Assembly (NCBI GenBank): GCA_024195265.1
Contig: JAJLRJ010000008.1
Location: 9,360,501-9,424,500 of the forward strand
DNA from: Dendrophyllia cribrosa
Lineage: Eukaryota > Cnidaria > Anthozoa > Scleractinia > Dendrophylliidae
Reading direction: 5' to 3'
Length of the DNA: 64,000 nucleotides
Within the stretch, counting starts at the first letter, position 1, and each line of letters begins with the position of its first letter. This document shows positions 49,113 through 60,619 of this stretch, piece after piece. The notes beneath the pieces were generated by a model, which was not told the origin of the DNA, searched no databases, and worked only from the letters and a program-made list of their open reading frames with translations. Position numbers and translations under genes: made by a program.

Positions 49113-49144
<32 letters not shown>
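47440..49144 (+). mobile_element. 5'-truncated LINE retrotransposon (3' end of ORF2 plus poly(A))
   Basis: An open frame at 47450-48658 (402 codons) encodes the C-terminal part of a non-LTR ORF2 protein, lacking the endonuclease and reverse-transcriptase core. Near its end is the cysteine-histidine motif of this class (CPYCHDIDQTPLHLFVECP, then a FWNKFTRWY stretch), as in the L1/Tx1 group. A 3' untranslated region of TATTGTAAGTAGT-type repeats follows (48659-49118), then AATAAA and about 25 A at 49119-49143. The frame is intact for its length, so insertion may be recent. The first codons may be flank plus element, and I found no clear target duplication. Confidence 0.85.
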
Positions 49145-49146
<2 letters not shown>

Positions 49147-50454
49147 AAACAAAATGCACCTTGAACCTTAACTTTTAAGCGGTTTTTGAGTCTAGGCCAA
49201 TGAGGTCACTAGTTGTAACAATGAAAAAAGTTGACATTCTATCGTGCCTTGCCGTTCAGCGCTTTCCTTCTTATGCGGATCATTACTTAAACAACAACAA
49301 CAACGTTTATGTCCTAGATTTCACAAATACTACCCTAAACCCAGGCATTTCTTATATCCATACCTTCCCCATTGTTTTTTTTTTGGTTTAACCCCCCAAC
49401 CCACCCCTCTTAAAATTCTATTAAATGGATTCATACCTTCCTTTAAAACTGTTACCTTTCATGGGAAGGGGGGAAGGGGGGGGGGAGGTTGGGCATATGG
49501 ATGTTTCCTGCAACTGCACATTTCTTATTTCCTGGATGAGCAATCAACGGATACAAATGTGTCCCAAAAGCAGATTTTGTCCTTGATTACTACCCTTCTA
49601 TTAAACTACGAATAAACCAATCAGATGGGTTATTTACACTGCTTAGAGTCCCTACAGAAGACATTTAAGGTGGTGGCCTTCTGACTGGTGTTTCGTAGAG
49701 TGCTCAGCTGCACTGCAGGAGCCCAAAAAGGTGAGGTAGGACATAATGTTTATTAAATTGTTTAGTTTAGTTTAGTTTAGAAAACCAACAATTCACACAA
49801 AAAGAAACCATACTGAGACATTGACTCTCTTAGGTTGATGGCTTCTTTGAATACATCTGAGTGTTTGATCAGGGCGTCCAACACCTTGAATTTCTTTATG
49901 GTGATGTGCACCATACGATTGCCAGTTGAGAATGCTTTGTACAAGTTTTTACCATCAGACTTTTTTGCTGGCTTCCATTCTTAACATGCAATAACTGTGG
50001 AAGGAGGATTTGTCAAAAATAATGTATTGTCTGAAAGCGAACATTAAACTTGATTAAACCTTCCACAGTTCTTGCATTTTGGTAAGTGTTTGAATTGGAA
50101 ACCATCAGAATGTTTGAAATTAGTTGTCCAAAAAAAAAAGATCTCAAAAACTTGCAGAAGAGTGTCCAGTGACAACAATATGGCACTGAGCAAAGAACTT
50201 TGCTAAGTTCTAAATATTCTTTAATACTAATAAAATCAAACATCTTTGGTTTTAACTTTTTGAGGTATTTCTCAGGTCAAATGTTTCTGTCCTAAATTCT
50301 GTTGGACATTTTATGGCTTGTGTCACTTGCAAAATATTTCTATAATAAACGGCAACTGCAATTACAAAGATGGCAAATGCATAGTTACACTATGCGCAGG
50401 CACAGTGACACTATGCATAGAGAAGTCTGTAATATAGATATGATGATGGATGCA
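49145..50454. other. Intergenic DNA, LINE to EIF2S1
   Basis: Contains a (TTTAG)n run near 49756-49782 and a G-rich patch near 49470-49490. Downstream of the EIF2S1 stop codon on the minus strand this must include its 3' untranslated region. No other gene is supported; the open frames are short and lack domains. Confidence 0.5.
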
Positions 50455-53400
50455 TTAGATATCTTCTGATATTTCCTCATCATCAGGGTTGTCATCATCC
50501 CCATCCACTTCAGCGTTTTCTCTTTCCAATCTTTCCATTTGTTTTGCCAGCTCAGCCTCGTCGCTTTCTGTCACCACCTTGGGCTAAAACAGAAACAGAA
50601 GCATTAAACATAAGCAGTGTTGCAACAGGCAATGTTTGGTTGGTGCAACTTTTTGTAAAAGCTGAAACTGTATTGCAGCACTGATTGCAACTAGAGACGT
50701 TGCCAGGAGGAATTGTGACAAAGGAAAGACTTGCAACTTTTCTTGCTCTAAATGGTGACGGCAAAGCAAGAGTGCATTGCAAGGCAACTTGCACTGCATT
50801 GCAAACTGTAGGAAACAAATAACACTATGCAAATTATACTTGGGAGTTCAACTGAATCATTTTCTGTAAACAAGTAGAAGTAAATAGTTTAATACTACAG
50901 GCAACTCTCTCGTAAGTGGACACCATCGGGAATTGAAAAAAGTGTTCTTTAGTAAAAGATTGATCCGCTATGATCAGCAATATGCAAAGCACATGGAGAG
51001 TGATGAGCGACAAAGCCCTGCAATTACCCGAAGGGCCGCCCCACAGGTCACATACTCCAAAGGGGAGAAACCGCTGACTGCATTTGCTCAAGGTTAACTT
51101 TGCCTAATAATATTAACCGCATTAAAATGAAGATTTTGTCCTTCACATCAAAACTTCAATGTGATAGGTGTTTTGTACAATGAAATATTACTATTTAAAT
51201 GCCCACCTTCTCCCAAAATGCTGTGCATGCCGTGATCACTTTCTGTGCTGAATTTCGTGTAACACAAAATTCATGCTTGAATACATGCAACCAATCAGAT
51301 CACACGTACGAACAATGGAACATTTCAAAACAAAAACAAACAACTGCAACATCTTTTGGGTAAAGGTGGGCCTTTAACAGTTTCATATGGTAAATTTAGA
51401 GTTGACACTTCCTGTGGTCTGACCTCTCGTAACCACCATAGCTTCGCAGTTTGAGCGGTCGCTTATGGGAGGTTCAAATGTATACAGTGCTCCATTTCCT
51501 TTAGCACACTGTCCATAGAAACTTTGAGAAATATTGTTCAGAAGGAACTTACTGCAACTTTTTCATTAAATTCACCACCATATTTCTTGATGGTGGTTTT
51601 GATGGCTTCCACTGCTGATGTCAAACCTTTGAGGCCGTCCTCACGATCCAAGGTGGTTGTGGTTATTACATAAAGTGGAGCTGCTATCAAATTTATCTGA
51701 AAAAAAAAACAATTTAATAATAATTGCAGCATCTTTTTGGAGGCCATCATTATGTTTTAAAAATAGGATCCCTTTACAGAGCATGTGTCTACTGCATCAA
51801 CCTTTCTTCTTTTGAAATTTTGGGTCTATCCCTTATAGTTTTCACAAGTTTTCTAAGTTAACGGCCAATTCTACTCCTGGTAGGTCTACTAGGTCAATCA
51901 CCAACTGTGCTAGGTCATCTGGTGGGTATAAAAAATAATATTCTTAACCCTTGTCTGATATTCTTCTGCAAATTTTTCATGTCTTAAATGAACAAAATAT
52001 TTGAAGGTTTAGGGTTTTAATTTTCAAAGTGTTGGCTTTTGCAGAATTTTGTCTGTAGAAAGTTTGAAGAGCCTTTGCACGATTCAGGATTTGTGCCATT
52101 GACCTTTAGTAAATATCACCTCTTTCCGATTGTGTTTTAATAAATGGATTGCATCATTCCTACAGCTTTCTCCATTACAGTATTCATTTAAGCAAAATGC
52201 CTACATATGCAAGTGCAAAATTTGTGAATGTAAAAATGTGATGTCATGAAAAATGTTGCGCAATAGGCAGCCAAAACAAACCTTAATTGGAACATCTTCT
52301 GAAGAACACTTCAGTCCTTCCAGCAAGGAAGTTTTCACAGCATCAATGCCATCATAAGCGTAACAGGACACTTCGACATCAGCACGGACCTTGACAGCTT
52401 GGGGAGTTAGTCTCCTCATGATGTTGTTTAGAAGAGTGGATTTGGTTTCCTCGTCAAGACCCAACTCATCTAAAACTGTCGGATCCCTAAAACATTGAAA
52501 TAACATTTTCACTCGCAAAAATGCAGAATTTCATTGCCGTATAAAGATGTCAAATCTCTTTTTTTTGTGCAAATTTTAAAGAAGCAATCAGTAACACAAA
52601 ATTAAGATAGTACAGCTCAACTGTTCTTTGTTATTCATTTATTCGCACTTTAGCAGGATTGGAAACTTAATTTTGACAGCAAGTGACTTTCAGAACTGCA
52701 CAAAAATGTACTATTCATACTCGCCCAGGAAAATTGGACACTCACATGGGCTGGAGGGTGAGTGCTAATTTCAATCCCTACTTTGGCATTTCGTCCTCAA
52801 AAGTTAGAACCACCTTATTTGGTATAATAAACATCATCACTACAGTAATGTACCAATTTTCTCAGCTGCTTTTCTTTTGAATAGTCACGCTTTAGGATTT
52901 AATCCATAGACATAAACATTAGGGCCGGGTTGTTAAAAGCACAATTAAGCTAACCCAGGATTAATGTCAAAGTTTTCTGCCCTTCCGTTTCGACTTAAAC
53001 TTGTCTTCACTACTAGCTACAAATGACCTTTTGTAAACATTTTTAAACAGAGAAATGAAATCCTCGGTTAACTTTAATCCAGGAATAACGTTAATCAGCT
53101 TTCAAACAACCGGGCCCCGAGCCACAGATTATTTGGCACAATAACATCATCATAATGGTGACACTTTAGGATTTCATCCACTGACTCAAAAACTGGAGAC
53201 TGAAATTTCAAAGAGTGTATTTATAAAATATATTTTGTTTGATCTCCGAAGGCTTACCCCACTGCTAATTTGAAAACTTCAAAAGAGCTTCCTGGCGACT
53301 TGTATTTTTCATCAAAATACCAGGCAGTTTTCTCATACAGTTCTTCCAGTTGCTTGTCTGTCTCATATCCCAAGATTTCTGCGCAGTGTCTCAGAATGCT

Positions 53401-56176
53401 ATAAACCTGAAGAAAACACAAAGAACTTTTTAAAATGTACAAGATGAAGTTGTGTGCTTGTTGACTTTACAGCAAAATTTTCCCAGTTAAACTGCATTGT
53501 CATTTGAAATAATTACAGTGGAAAACCGATTTTTCAACCTTCCTAGGGAAAGGGAAATTGTTTTGAAAGATTGGGATTGGCATCCACTAAATCAAATCCA
53601 AGGGAAACAAGTTTTTGTTCAAATAATCGGGAGGTTTGAAAAGGCTACATGCATGCTCAAGATACACTGGACAGCTTTTGTGTAGAAAGCCTTCTGTTCG
53701 CACAAGAAAAACAATATTTGGCATGGCTTCGGTACCAGTGCTCTGCCACACTACTCTTCTCTTCTTCTCTTCTCTGTTTAGTTTTTAATGCTTCTTTAAT
53801 AGTATAAATTTCCTATACATTAGTGTCAAAGAATATAGTGTAAATACTTTTAGTACATATGAAAATGTATAATGTAATGTTTAATGTTTAAGATACGCGT
53901 AAAGTAAAATACATCAAATGAATGACAATAATATTACAACTGACTTACAGTTTTTGCTTTTGTAAACTTTTCCTCACATTTCTTGATTTCTTCTGGAGAA
54001 ACTCTTCTTTTTGACAAATCAATGTATCCTGTCAAAACATTGCACAAAATTTACAAATTTGCTGAGTACCATGAGAGGACTCTCTCTAAATTGAAGAAGA
54101 ATCTTTTTTGAAGTTATCTGATTGTCCTGGCCTCTAACAAGACTGACTGTCCTAGCATAGTTTGGTCTTATGGATATTTCTAATAACTGCTAGGGTAATA
54201 TATTTACTGTAAATGAAAAAATGCCGAGGGCATTTATTACAAACTTGATACTGCAGAGACAGGGCTGTCATTAGTAGCTGGCAAGTGGCTTTATGGACTG
54301 CAACTGTGGTGAAGATGACCAGCAATTCAAAGTTTAAAATGACTAACGGACAACAGCTTTGGGAAACTATCTTGAGTTTATGACTGCCTACTTTTCTAGT
54401 CTAGCCAGTTACCACAAAACTCAACGACAGCTGTGAAGGGGTGTCTCTTTTTCAAGACAGGCATTAATAATAATAATACTTTATTTATATAGCGCCATTA
54501 CCATCACTGTCCAATGGCACTTTACAGATTGTAATTATATTAAGTTACCTAAACTGTGCTTAAATTTAACAATGCTGTATATAACCTAAAAAATAAAGAA
54601 CTTCGAATTCAGTACTAAACACTTATTTACTAAAAATGCTTCCTAAAAAGATGAGTCTTAAGTTTTTGCTAAGTTGTGATGTTGGACTGTTTGCATGCAA
54701 TTTACATGTATTCATTAAAAAGGCTATTGTAACCTAACAGAGACCGTGCTATTGGGACCCTAGAGAATGCTAAGGGAACGTGATCTGCTTATTGTTCTCT
54801 GTTAGGTTACGTCTGTCCAGTACTATACTCTAAGAGGGAGGGGGAGGGGGAGGGGGGTGATGGCAGGGATGGTGAAAGCACTTGAATCCCACCAATATTC
54901 ACCAAGATCAACATTTCCAGGTTCCGATTCAATCTGGAAAAAGTGGAAGTAAGGGCCACTCTTTATCCCATTAATCCTATTCATAACAAATGCTTTTATT
55001 AACATAAGAGGCACAATAGCAAGTCCAAAAAATAATTCTGTATAAATGTAAATTGTACTGGTACTAAATAATGTACAGAACTCTGTCAGTTTACTTGAAG
55101 TTGGAAGAACTCAAACTAAAATTGTTCCAAATTATGTATAAACTGGTTGATAAGCCACACCCTGAGTTTTAAAAGCTTCAAAATTCTTACCTCTGAGTTT
55201 TGTGACCTGCCCCAGTTGTGAAATATGGCACAGTATATGCAAGTGATACAATAGGCCATTTCCGAGTTGCCTTTAGCCTCTCTATCAAAATGAGGCTAGG
55301 TGCAAAACCTTTCATATGAAAATGAGTTTCCATTCACATGCAAATAAAACTTATTTGCATGTGAATGAAAACTCATTTTCATATGAAAGGTTTCGCACCT
55401 AACCTCGCTTTGATAGAGAGGCTACAGGCAACTCGGAAATGGCCTATTTGATTAGAAAGGGCTCTTTTAGTTCACAGCACATAGTAATAAAACATACCCC
55501 TTTTACTGTATAAAGCTCGCAAAAAAATTGCAATTTTTGCAGGTATTTGCATGGTGGTGGTAACGTCTTGCATAGCCAGTATATCAGCACTGTTATATAT
55601 TGTATATACAACATCATTTTTGCCGGCATACTGACGTCTGCTGGCAAAACTTACAGTTTTTGATGAGCTATAAGCTTTATATATATTTGGTCCTACACTA
55701 AATTAAGCCATACGAAGATCTCTTATTGTGGCGGCATGCTCTTTTAAATAGTGGGAATGGTTTCATTCAAACCCGAATAAGCTAACTGCTTACTTCTTAC
55801 GTGGACCAGTGAATTGTTTCAGTACACAGGACGCATGCACCAATGCATGAAAATCAAATTACATGGCGACAGATACAAAGAAACTAATACTCGGAAATGG
55901 CAATACTAATCATCGTAAAAATTAGTTCACCAACAAACCTTTATCTTTGTCTACACGAATGACCACCACACATTCGTTTCTACCAACTCGGATCAGTTTG
56001 TTGATCGAACGAATTCGCCTTCTCGACAATTCACTGAGAAGAATCATTCCTTCGATGTTGTTGTATTCCAACAAATTCACGTAAGCCCCCATCTCCGCGA
56101 TACTCCGTACGTTAACCATCACAACATCGTCGATTTCTGGGTACTTGTGTTTGTAAAATCTACAGCTAAATGGCAT
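50455..56176 (-). CDS. EIF2S1: Translation initiation factor eIF2 alpha subunit
   Basis: The alpha subunit of eIF2, which brings initiator tRNA to the 40S ribosome; phosphorylation of its serine by stress kinases slows translation. Six minus-strand exons join in phase: 56176-55939, 54028-53949, 53406-53258, 52486-52282, 51696-51553, 50583-50455; 314 residues, against 315 in mammals. The start [14 protein letters not shown] and the S1/OB fold are clear. The regulatory loop [20 protein letters not shown] contains the phosphorylated serine (SELS, then RRR). The helical domain ([17 protein letters not shown]) and C-terminal alpha-beta domain ([17 protein letters not shown]) follow, then an acidic tail ending [11 protein letters not shown]. 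All splice borders are GT-AG. Confidence 0.97.
52918..53118. mobile_element. CCCGGTTGTTC-end MITE, copy 2 (inverted)
   Basis: In an EIF2S1 intron, with ends GGGCCGGGTTGTTAAAAGC and GCTTTCAAACAACCGGGCCC. It contains the internal segment shared with copy 1 at 30418-30655, in reverse orientation. Confidence 0.75.
54460..54815. repeat. AT-rich repeat and small foldback in an EIF2S1 intron
   Basis: AATAATAATACTTTATTTAT followed by ATAGCGCCATTACC resembles widespread retroelement tails. At about 54727-54811 a small foldback has GTAACCTAACAGAGA at the left and TCTCTGTTAGGTTAC at the right. Confidence 0.5.
55252..55446. mobile_element. 195-bp near-perfect palindrome
   Basis: TAGGCCATTTCCGAGTTGCC at the left mirrors GGCAACTCGGAAATGGCCTA at the right. 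Inner arms contain CTTTCATATGAAAATGAGTT and its complement around a centre near 55348. In the first intron of EIF2S1. Confidence 0.85.
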
Positions 56177-57744
56177 TTTGACGACGAAATAAACTCGGAA
56201 AAGTATAAATTATTTTACAAATCCACCATGTGGAAAACCTGACGCAATAGCGCGACCGCTGGCTAGCGTGATAGCAGCAGGCTCACCCGCCTGGTTACAT
56301 AGCTAATGGCAAAGGAAAATAGAACAGAAGGCATACTGGAGAGTTCCGAAATTATCGGCCCCCGTTACTTTCGGAATTAGCAGGCCTAAGGGGCCGCAAC
56401 TTCCGGGTAGCCGCTACTTTCGGGTAGCCGTTACTTTCGGGCACCAAAAATATGTGAAAAATTTAAAAAAAGAACGACGATAAACACAACCACGGAATAG
56501 GCATATACAGGAGCCTCCTGGCATATATTAAATGTCATTTTAATTCTCTATTTCTCATTGATTATTCGGTATTCCTGTCGGCATTATTGTACAGTAAAAC
56601 ACTAAGCCATTCCATCTGCAGGAGACAATAGACCTAGAAAGGTCCGAAAATTAACGTTACCTTCGGGTAGTCGTTACTTTCGGAACTCTACGGTATTCAC
56701 ACAAAAAAACGAACAGAAATCATAAAGAAAGTAAAAGTAAGAAACTTTATTTAAACACACGGAAAAAAATGAAAGAAAAATGCTTTACAACTTTTTTACA
56801 AGATTGCCGTACGGGAATCCGATAACACAGATCAGATACCTGCTTGATGCATGATGTTTCGTGAACTGACCAATACAGCTATTGCAGCTTCCTTTAATTC
56901 TTGGGGCAAATTGTGTCATAAACAGGCCCCGCTGTAACAAAAACGTTTCAGATCATTCGTATGCGCTCTTTAACTACAAAGAGCATATAAAATTTTAAAG
57001 TTTAAGCGGAAAATTTAAGAGGATAACAATATTTTCATCAGAACAGATGTTTGTATGCCACACAGACATGGACACGCGTCTGCCAGTTTCTGTCGCCCTA
57101 GGGGCTCGTTCTCGCGCTACGCTCTCGCACTCGCACGTGTTCGCTTCGCTCACGCTGGGCTAAAAATAAATCGGTCTGTAGACAGACTAGTCTGTCAGTG
57201 CTTTCTAGCTTTGAACGCTAAACTTGTTAGACGGTCCCGCTAACCGCATGGCTGTGTTAATGGAGTGTGTAGTGCCTTTATTGGCCATCTTTATATTAAA
57301 AAAAGGAACATCTTCAATTTCAACATTTTCTCCCATATTTGCTACATTCACTCAGTGTTTTTTTGTTTGCCAAGTTTAATTCAGGATTTACGATACTTTA
57401 CTTCTTATCAACCGAGCGCGAGCACCATCCATATATTTAATATAAATATCGCCCGAGGTCTCCCGGGTAGGGTACGGACCGAGGGAAACGAGGTCCGTAC
57501 AAGAAAGGCCGAAGACGATATTCTCCTAGCCTTTGAACGGGCTTCTTTTTGGGGAGCGTGGACTGGTCCCTTCCCTTTTCCAAAGTCCGCGCTCGGCTCC
57601 CTTCGCTCGCCGATTTTAACCTAACCCAATTCCCCAAAAAGAAGCCTGTTCACAGGCTAATATTCTCCCAGTATGGCCCCGGGCTAGTGAGAGTCAAAAA
57701 GAAGCTTATTACATGGCTGTTATTAAGTTTATGATTTGCCGCGC
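56177..57744. other. EIF2S1 upstream region and repeats before the viral block
   Basis: The EIF2S1 promoter should lie just above 56177. At about 56337-56695 is an inverted-repeat element (TACTGGAGAGTTCCGAAATT and ACTTTCGGAACTCTACGGTA) with many repeated CGTTACTTTCGG units. At about 57535-57650 a short foldback has GGGCTTCTTTTTGGGGA and TCCCCAAAAAGAAGCC. Nothing here looks like a gene. Confidence 0.55.
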
Positions 57745-57954
57745 AGTAGATGGAGGTTAATTGTTCGGGGACAGTCATTTTAAGGCTCCCCAGACCCTCT
57801 ATGGAGCCTTAATTTAATGATTGACAACCCTTATCCCAGGTCCTCCTGCCAGTCGGCCCTGGGATAAGGGTTGTCAATCATTAAATTAAGGCTCCATAGA
57901 GGGTCTGGGGGACCTTAAAATGACTGTCCCCGAAGCAATTAACCTCCATCTACT
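57745..57954. repeat. 210-bp near-perfect palindrome at the left side of the virus-like block
   Basis: AGTAGATGGAGGTTAATTG at the left mirrors CAATTAACCTCCATCTACT at the right. The arms are about 95 bp and almost identical, with a centre near 57850. It ends about 180 bp before the first virus-like gene. It may be one more foldback MITE, like several others in the window, or a terminal structure of the inserted element; the sequence alone does not decide. Confidence 0.8.
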
Positions 57955-58088
57955 CTGCCCGATCCATCCTCTTCACACAGAGCGCAAAACTCATAAGGGC
58001 AACAATCGATTAAAGCAACCAAAACAAAACGCCAAGGAGGCCCCCATTCATCCAAACGAAGCCCTATGGTGCACGTTAGGTCTGTCCG

Positions 58089-58136
58089 TGTATTACCAAT
58101 TGAATAAATGCATGCCCCCTTGTATATACCACGATG
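58089..58136 (+). promoter_or_regulatory. Start-proximal repeat with TATA motif, copy 1
   Basis: TATTACCAATTGAATAAATG continues to TTGTATATACC and the start ATG at 58134. Nearly the same string (TATTACCAATTGAAAAAACG, then TTTGTATATCA, then ATGATGACGA) occurs at 58683-58730 before the exonuclease start. A TATA-type motif 5-15 bases from the start also precedes the 228-aa and 604-aa genes, suggesting a shared late-promoter style. Confidence 0.5.
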
Positions 58137-58724
58137 ACGAACAGAGCTATGACTGCTGTTGAGTTCTTGGCCATGAGAAGAATCCCTTTGAAAGAAGGCG
58201 ATGATATCTTTGCGAAAAATAAAGGAACATTCGAATATAATCCTTGCAGATATTGTGGTTTAAACTTCACACCGGGCCACTCACTCGTGGAGCATCAAAA
58301 ATACGCTTGCAAGAAGCTGAAAACAGAAAAACGACCGTAAGTGATTTGCTCCAGTTGCAATCGAGAAGTTTCTAAAACAACAGCTTACAAACACATACAA
58401 AATGGCTGCCCGTCTTTAAAAAGAAATCCTCGAGCTCTTCTCAAACATGAGGCGGATTTGGCGGCACCCCCGAGGGCTGTTCGAGAAGTTTTTGCCAAGT
58501 CAAATGTCAGCTGGCATGAGCTGAATGCATGGCTTGACGAGCAAGAACAAGAACAAAAACCATTTAAAAACAAAAGCTTAGAGGCTCTTGATCCTTTAAA
58601 TGACATCCGTGACTTAAGCTTTGTTTCGGATTACATCGCAGGTAAGAAATCACTCGCAACGTTTCAAACGGAGTTGAGTGGTTATTACCAATTGAAAAAA
58701 CGCCTGACCTTTGTATATCAATGA
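58134..58724 (+). pseudogene. C2HC zinc-finger virus-like protein broken by a stop codon
   Basis: One reading frame of about 196 codons is divided by a TAA at 58338-58340. Each side of the stop holds one zinc finger of the pattern C-x2-C-x11/12-H-x4-C: CRYCGLNFTPGHSLVEHQ and so on before it, CSSCNREVSKTTAYKHIQNG and the final Cys after it. Paired fingers in one frame show that the stop is a mutation and not a gene border. The rest is charged (KHEADLAAPP; DEQEQEQKP) with no other domain. Fingers of this type often bind nucleic acid or partner proteins. The gene lies just upstream of the exonuclease and overlaps its start region by a few bases. Confidence 0.6.
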
Positions 58725-59729
58725 TGACGACAACGCAAGTGTTCATGAACTTTCTCAAATCGAGGAACACTGGTCTAAAACAAAAGAGCGCCGACTGGGT
58801 GAGAGCCAGACAAAACTCCATTGGTGCATCAGAGATCTCTGCCTTGACAGGATCATCGCCGTTTGAATCACGGCAAAGCTTGCTCATAAAGAAAATACAG
58901 CAAACAGATATGCTCAACAATGCGGCTTGTACCTGGGGCAATCTGTTCGAGCCACTTATACGCAAGTATTTTGAGCAAAAACATTCTGTTTCAGTTTTTG
59001 GTCACAGCATCTCTCTTAATCTAGCAAGAGATCATCCACTTTATCGAAAGGTCACTTGCAGCCCAGACGGATATTTTCTAGACAAAAGATAACACCTTAA
59101 GCCTGTTAGAGTTTAAATGTCCGTTCAAGCGGAAAATAGCTATGAACAGAATTCCTAGTTATTATAGCGATCAGATACAAACAGGCCTTGCTTTGAGTGG
59201 GGACATGGTAAACAAAGGCCTGTTTGTTGACGCTTATTTTAGAATGTGCTCTTTAAACCAGCTTGAACCAAGTTTAGCACACAATCAGTTTCTCAACGGA
59301 GGAAACAAATATAAAACGAAGGGCAACACAACACTTGCGTGGGGAGTTTGTTATTTATTTAGCAAACGGATGATAATCAGAAATCAAGACTCAATCATCG
59401 ATGCCGGTTCACTCAAATCAAAACAATTATTTGAGAGAATTATGTCTTCCATTGCGGAGAAGGACATATGGTGTTGTTATGGTGCTGTAAGGATGTCGTT
59501 TAGAAAACAGGACGAAGACGAGGAGTTTTTGCGTTATAACCATATGCAAAAAGTGTTTTCAGAGGGATCAGAAGGCCCTAAACCAGTGGCTATGTTCGCC
59601 TGGAAGCTCCTGGATATAACTGAGATTTGGGCGCCAAAGCAACCAAACTTTTTGATAAATATTCAAAGGGCAGTCGAGCACTTTCATAACAGCTTGGCAA
59701 GCCTTCGAAAAAAAATAACAGAACACTGA
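58721..59729 (+). pseudogene. YqaJ-type viral recombinase/exonuclease with frameshift
   Basis: A member of the YqaJ lambda-exonuclease-like family, used by large DNA viruses and phages to trim DNA ends for recombination or packaging. The first segment (58721-59092, 123 codons) has W26, the GASE motif at 35-38, the LFEP glutamate near 77 and SPDG at 114-117. The second, in another frame (open from before 59142 to 59729), has the EFKCP active-site motif near 59110-59124 and YYSDQIQTG. The two pieces meet at about 59085-59095, where the first frame stops, so one indel has broken the catalytic domain. A 33-codon frame at 59746-59847 could be a further tail. It is on the plus strand, convergent with the VLTF3-like gene. 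Confidence 0.75.
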
Positions 59730-59834
59730 AGAGGTAGTTGAAAATATGGTAGTCCAAACAAAATCTTTCGCTCTAGTGAAGGGTGAGGACGAAGAGAAAA
59801 TGCTTGAGTTTTTAATGAATGAACTTGAGAAAGG

Positions 59835-60580
59835 TCACTCAACGTGACCCATCTTTTCAAGCATGATCTTCCAGTTTTGTTCGTGTTTCCACATTGAGTT
59901 TTGTGGAATTTGTAGCCAGAAGTAATTGACAATATCACGCTGTGGCCATTTTAGTACAATTGCATCCAAGATTTTGTAGGCTACAAATGGCATAGAGATT
60001 CTATCCTGTAGATGTTCTTCAATGAATTTGAAGGAATCATTTGCATGTTGTATTTCTTCGGAGGACAAGCAGGCGTAGGGTTCACAAATTTTCAGATGTT
60101 TGTTGAGATAGTTTTTGAAGTTGTAGCGTTTGGTGGGCATTCTTTTTTTGGTAATTTTGTAATCACCACCATAGAGCTCGTTATAATCAAAGGCCACACC
60201 ATCCAGAGGCTCTAGGAGCCCGCAGTTCTCACAGCAAAGTTCTGATGAAAACATCCTGAGGTTTAATTTGCCTTTGCAGTTTTGGCAAGCTTTTATCCTT
60301 TCATTCAAAAAGTAGGTAGGTTGGAGTAGGTTGTGGTGTATTGTGCCACGTGAGAAAGACACTCCTTGATGTGATGAAGACGTTCTGGCAGGCCTGAAGG
60401 CCGTATTTCCTTGTTGTAGTTGTCGAGTGAGCGTAGGATGATAAAGTTGTGTTCTTTATCAAGCTCATCGAGTTTGGTTTTGTATTCACCTTTAGTGTCC
60501 AAGCGCCGAACATCAGCAAGATATTTAGCAAATTCATCCATGGTCGTACACAGCCGTGTTGTGTATTCAATTGGGCGCAA
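59835..60580 (-). pseudogene. VLTF3-like late transcription factor, apparently frameshifted
   Basis: Resembles poxvirus late transcription factor VLTF-3 and relatives in nucleocytoplasmic and polinton-like viruses, which switch on late (structural) genes. The main frame (60362-59835, 175 codons) has a zinc ribbon (C26, C29; C43 or C44, C47), then RYNFKNYLNKHL near residue 79 and a helical part ending in a QIPQNSMWKHEQNW stretch. It has no ATG at its start. A separate frame just upstream (60580-60305; first ATG at 60541) overlaps it and ends in a T5 tract near 60305-60310. The two frames look like the N- and C-terminal parts of one gene separated by one indel, though two overlapping genes cannot be excluded. 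Confidence 0.7.
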
Positions 60581-60619
60581 ATGATTTATTCTTCGAAATG
60601 TAGAGGTTAAATCCAGAAT

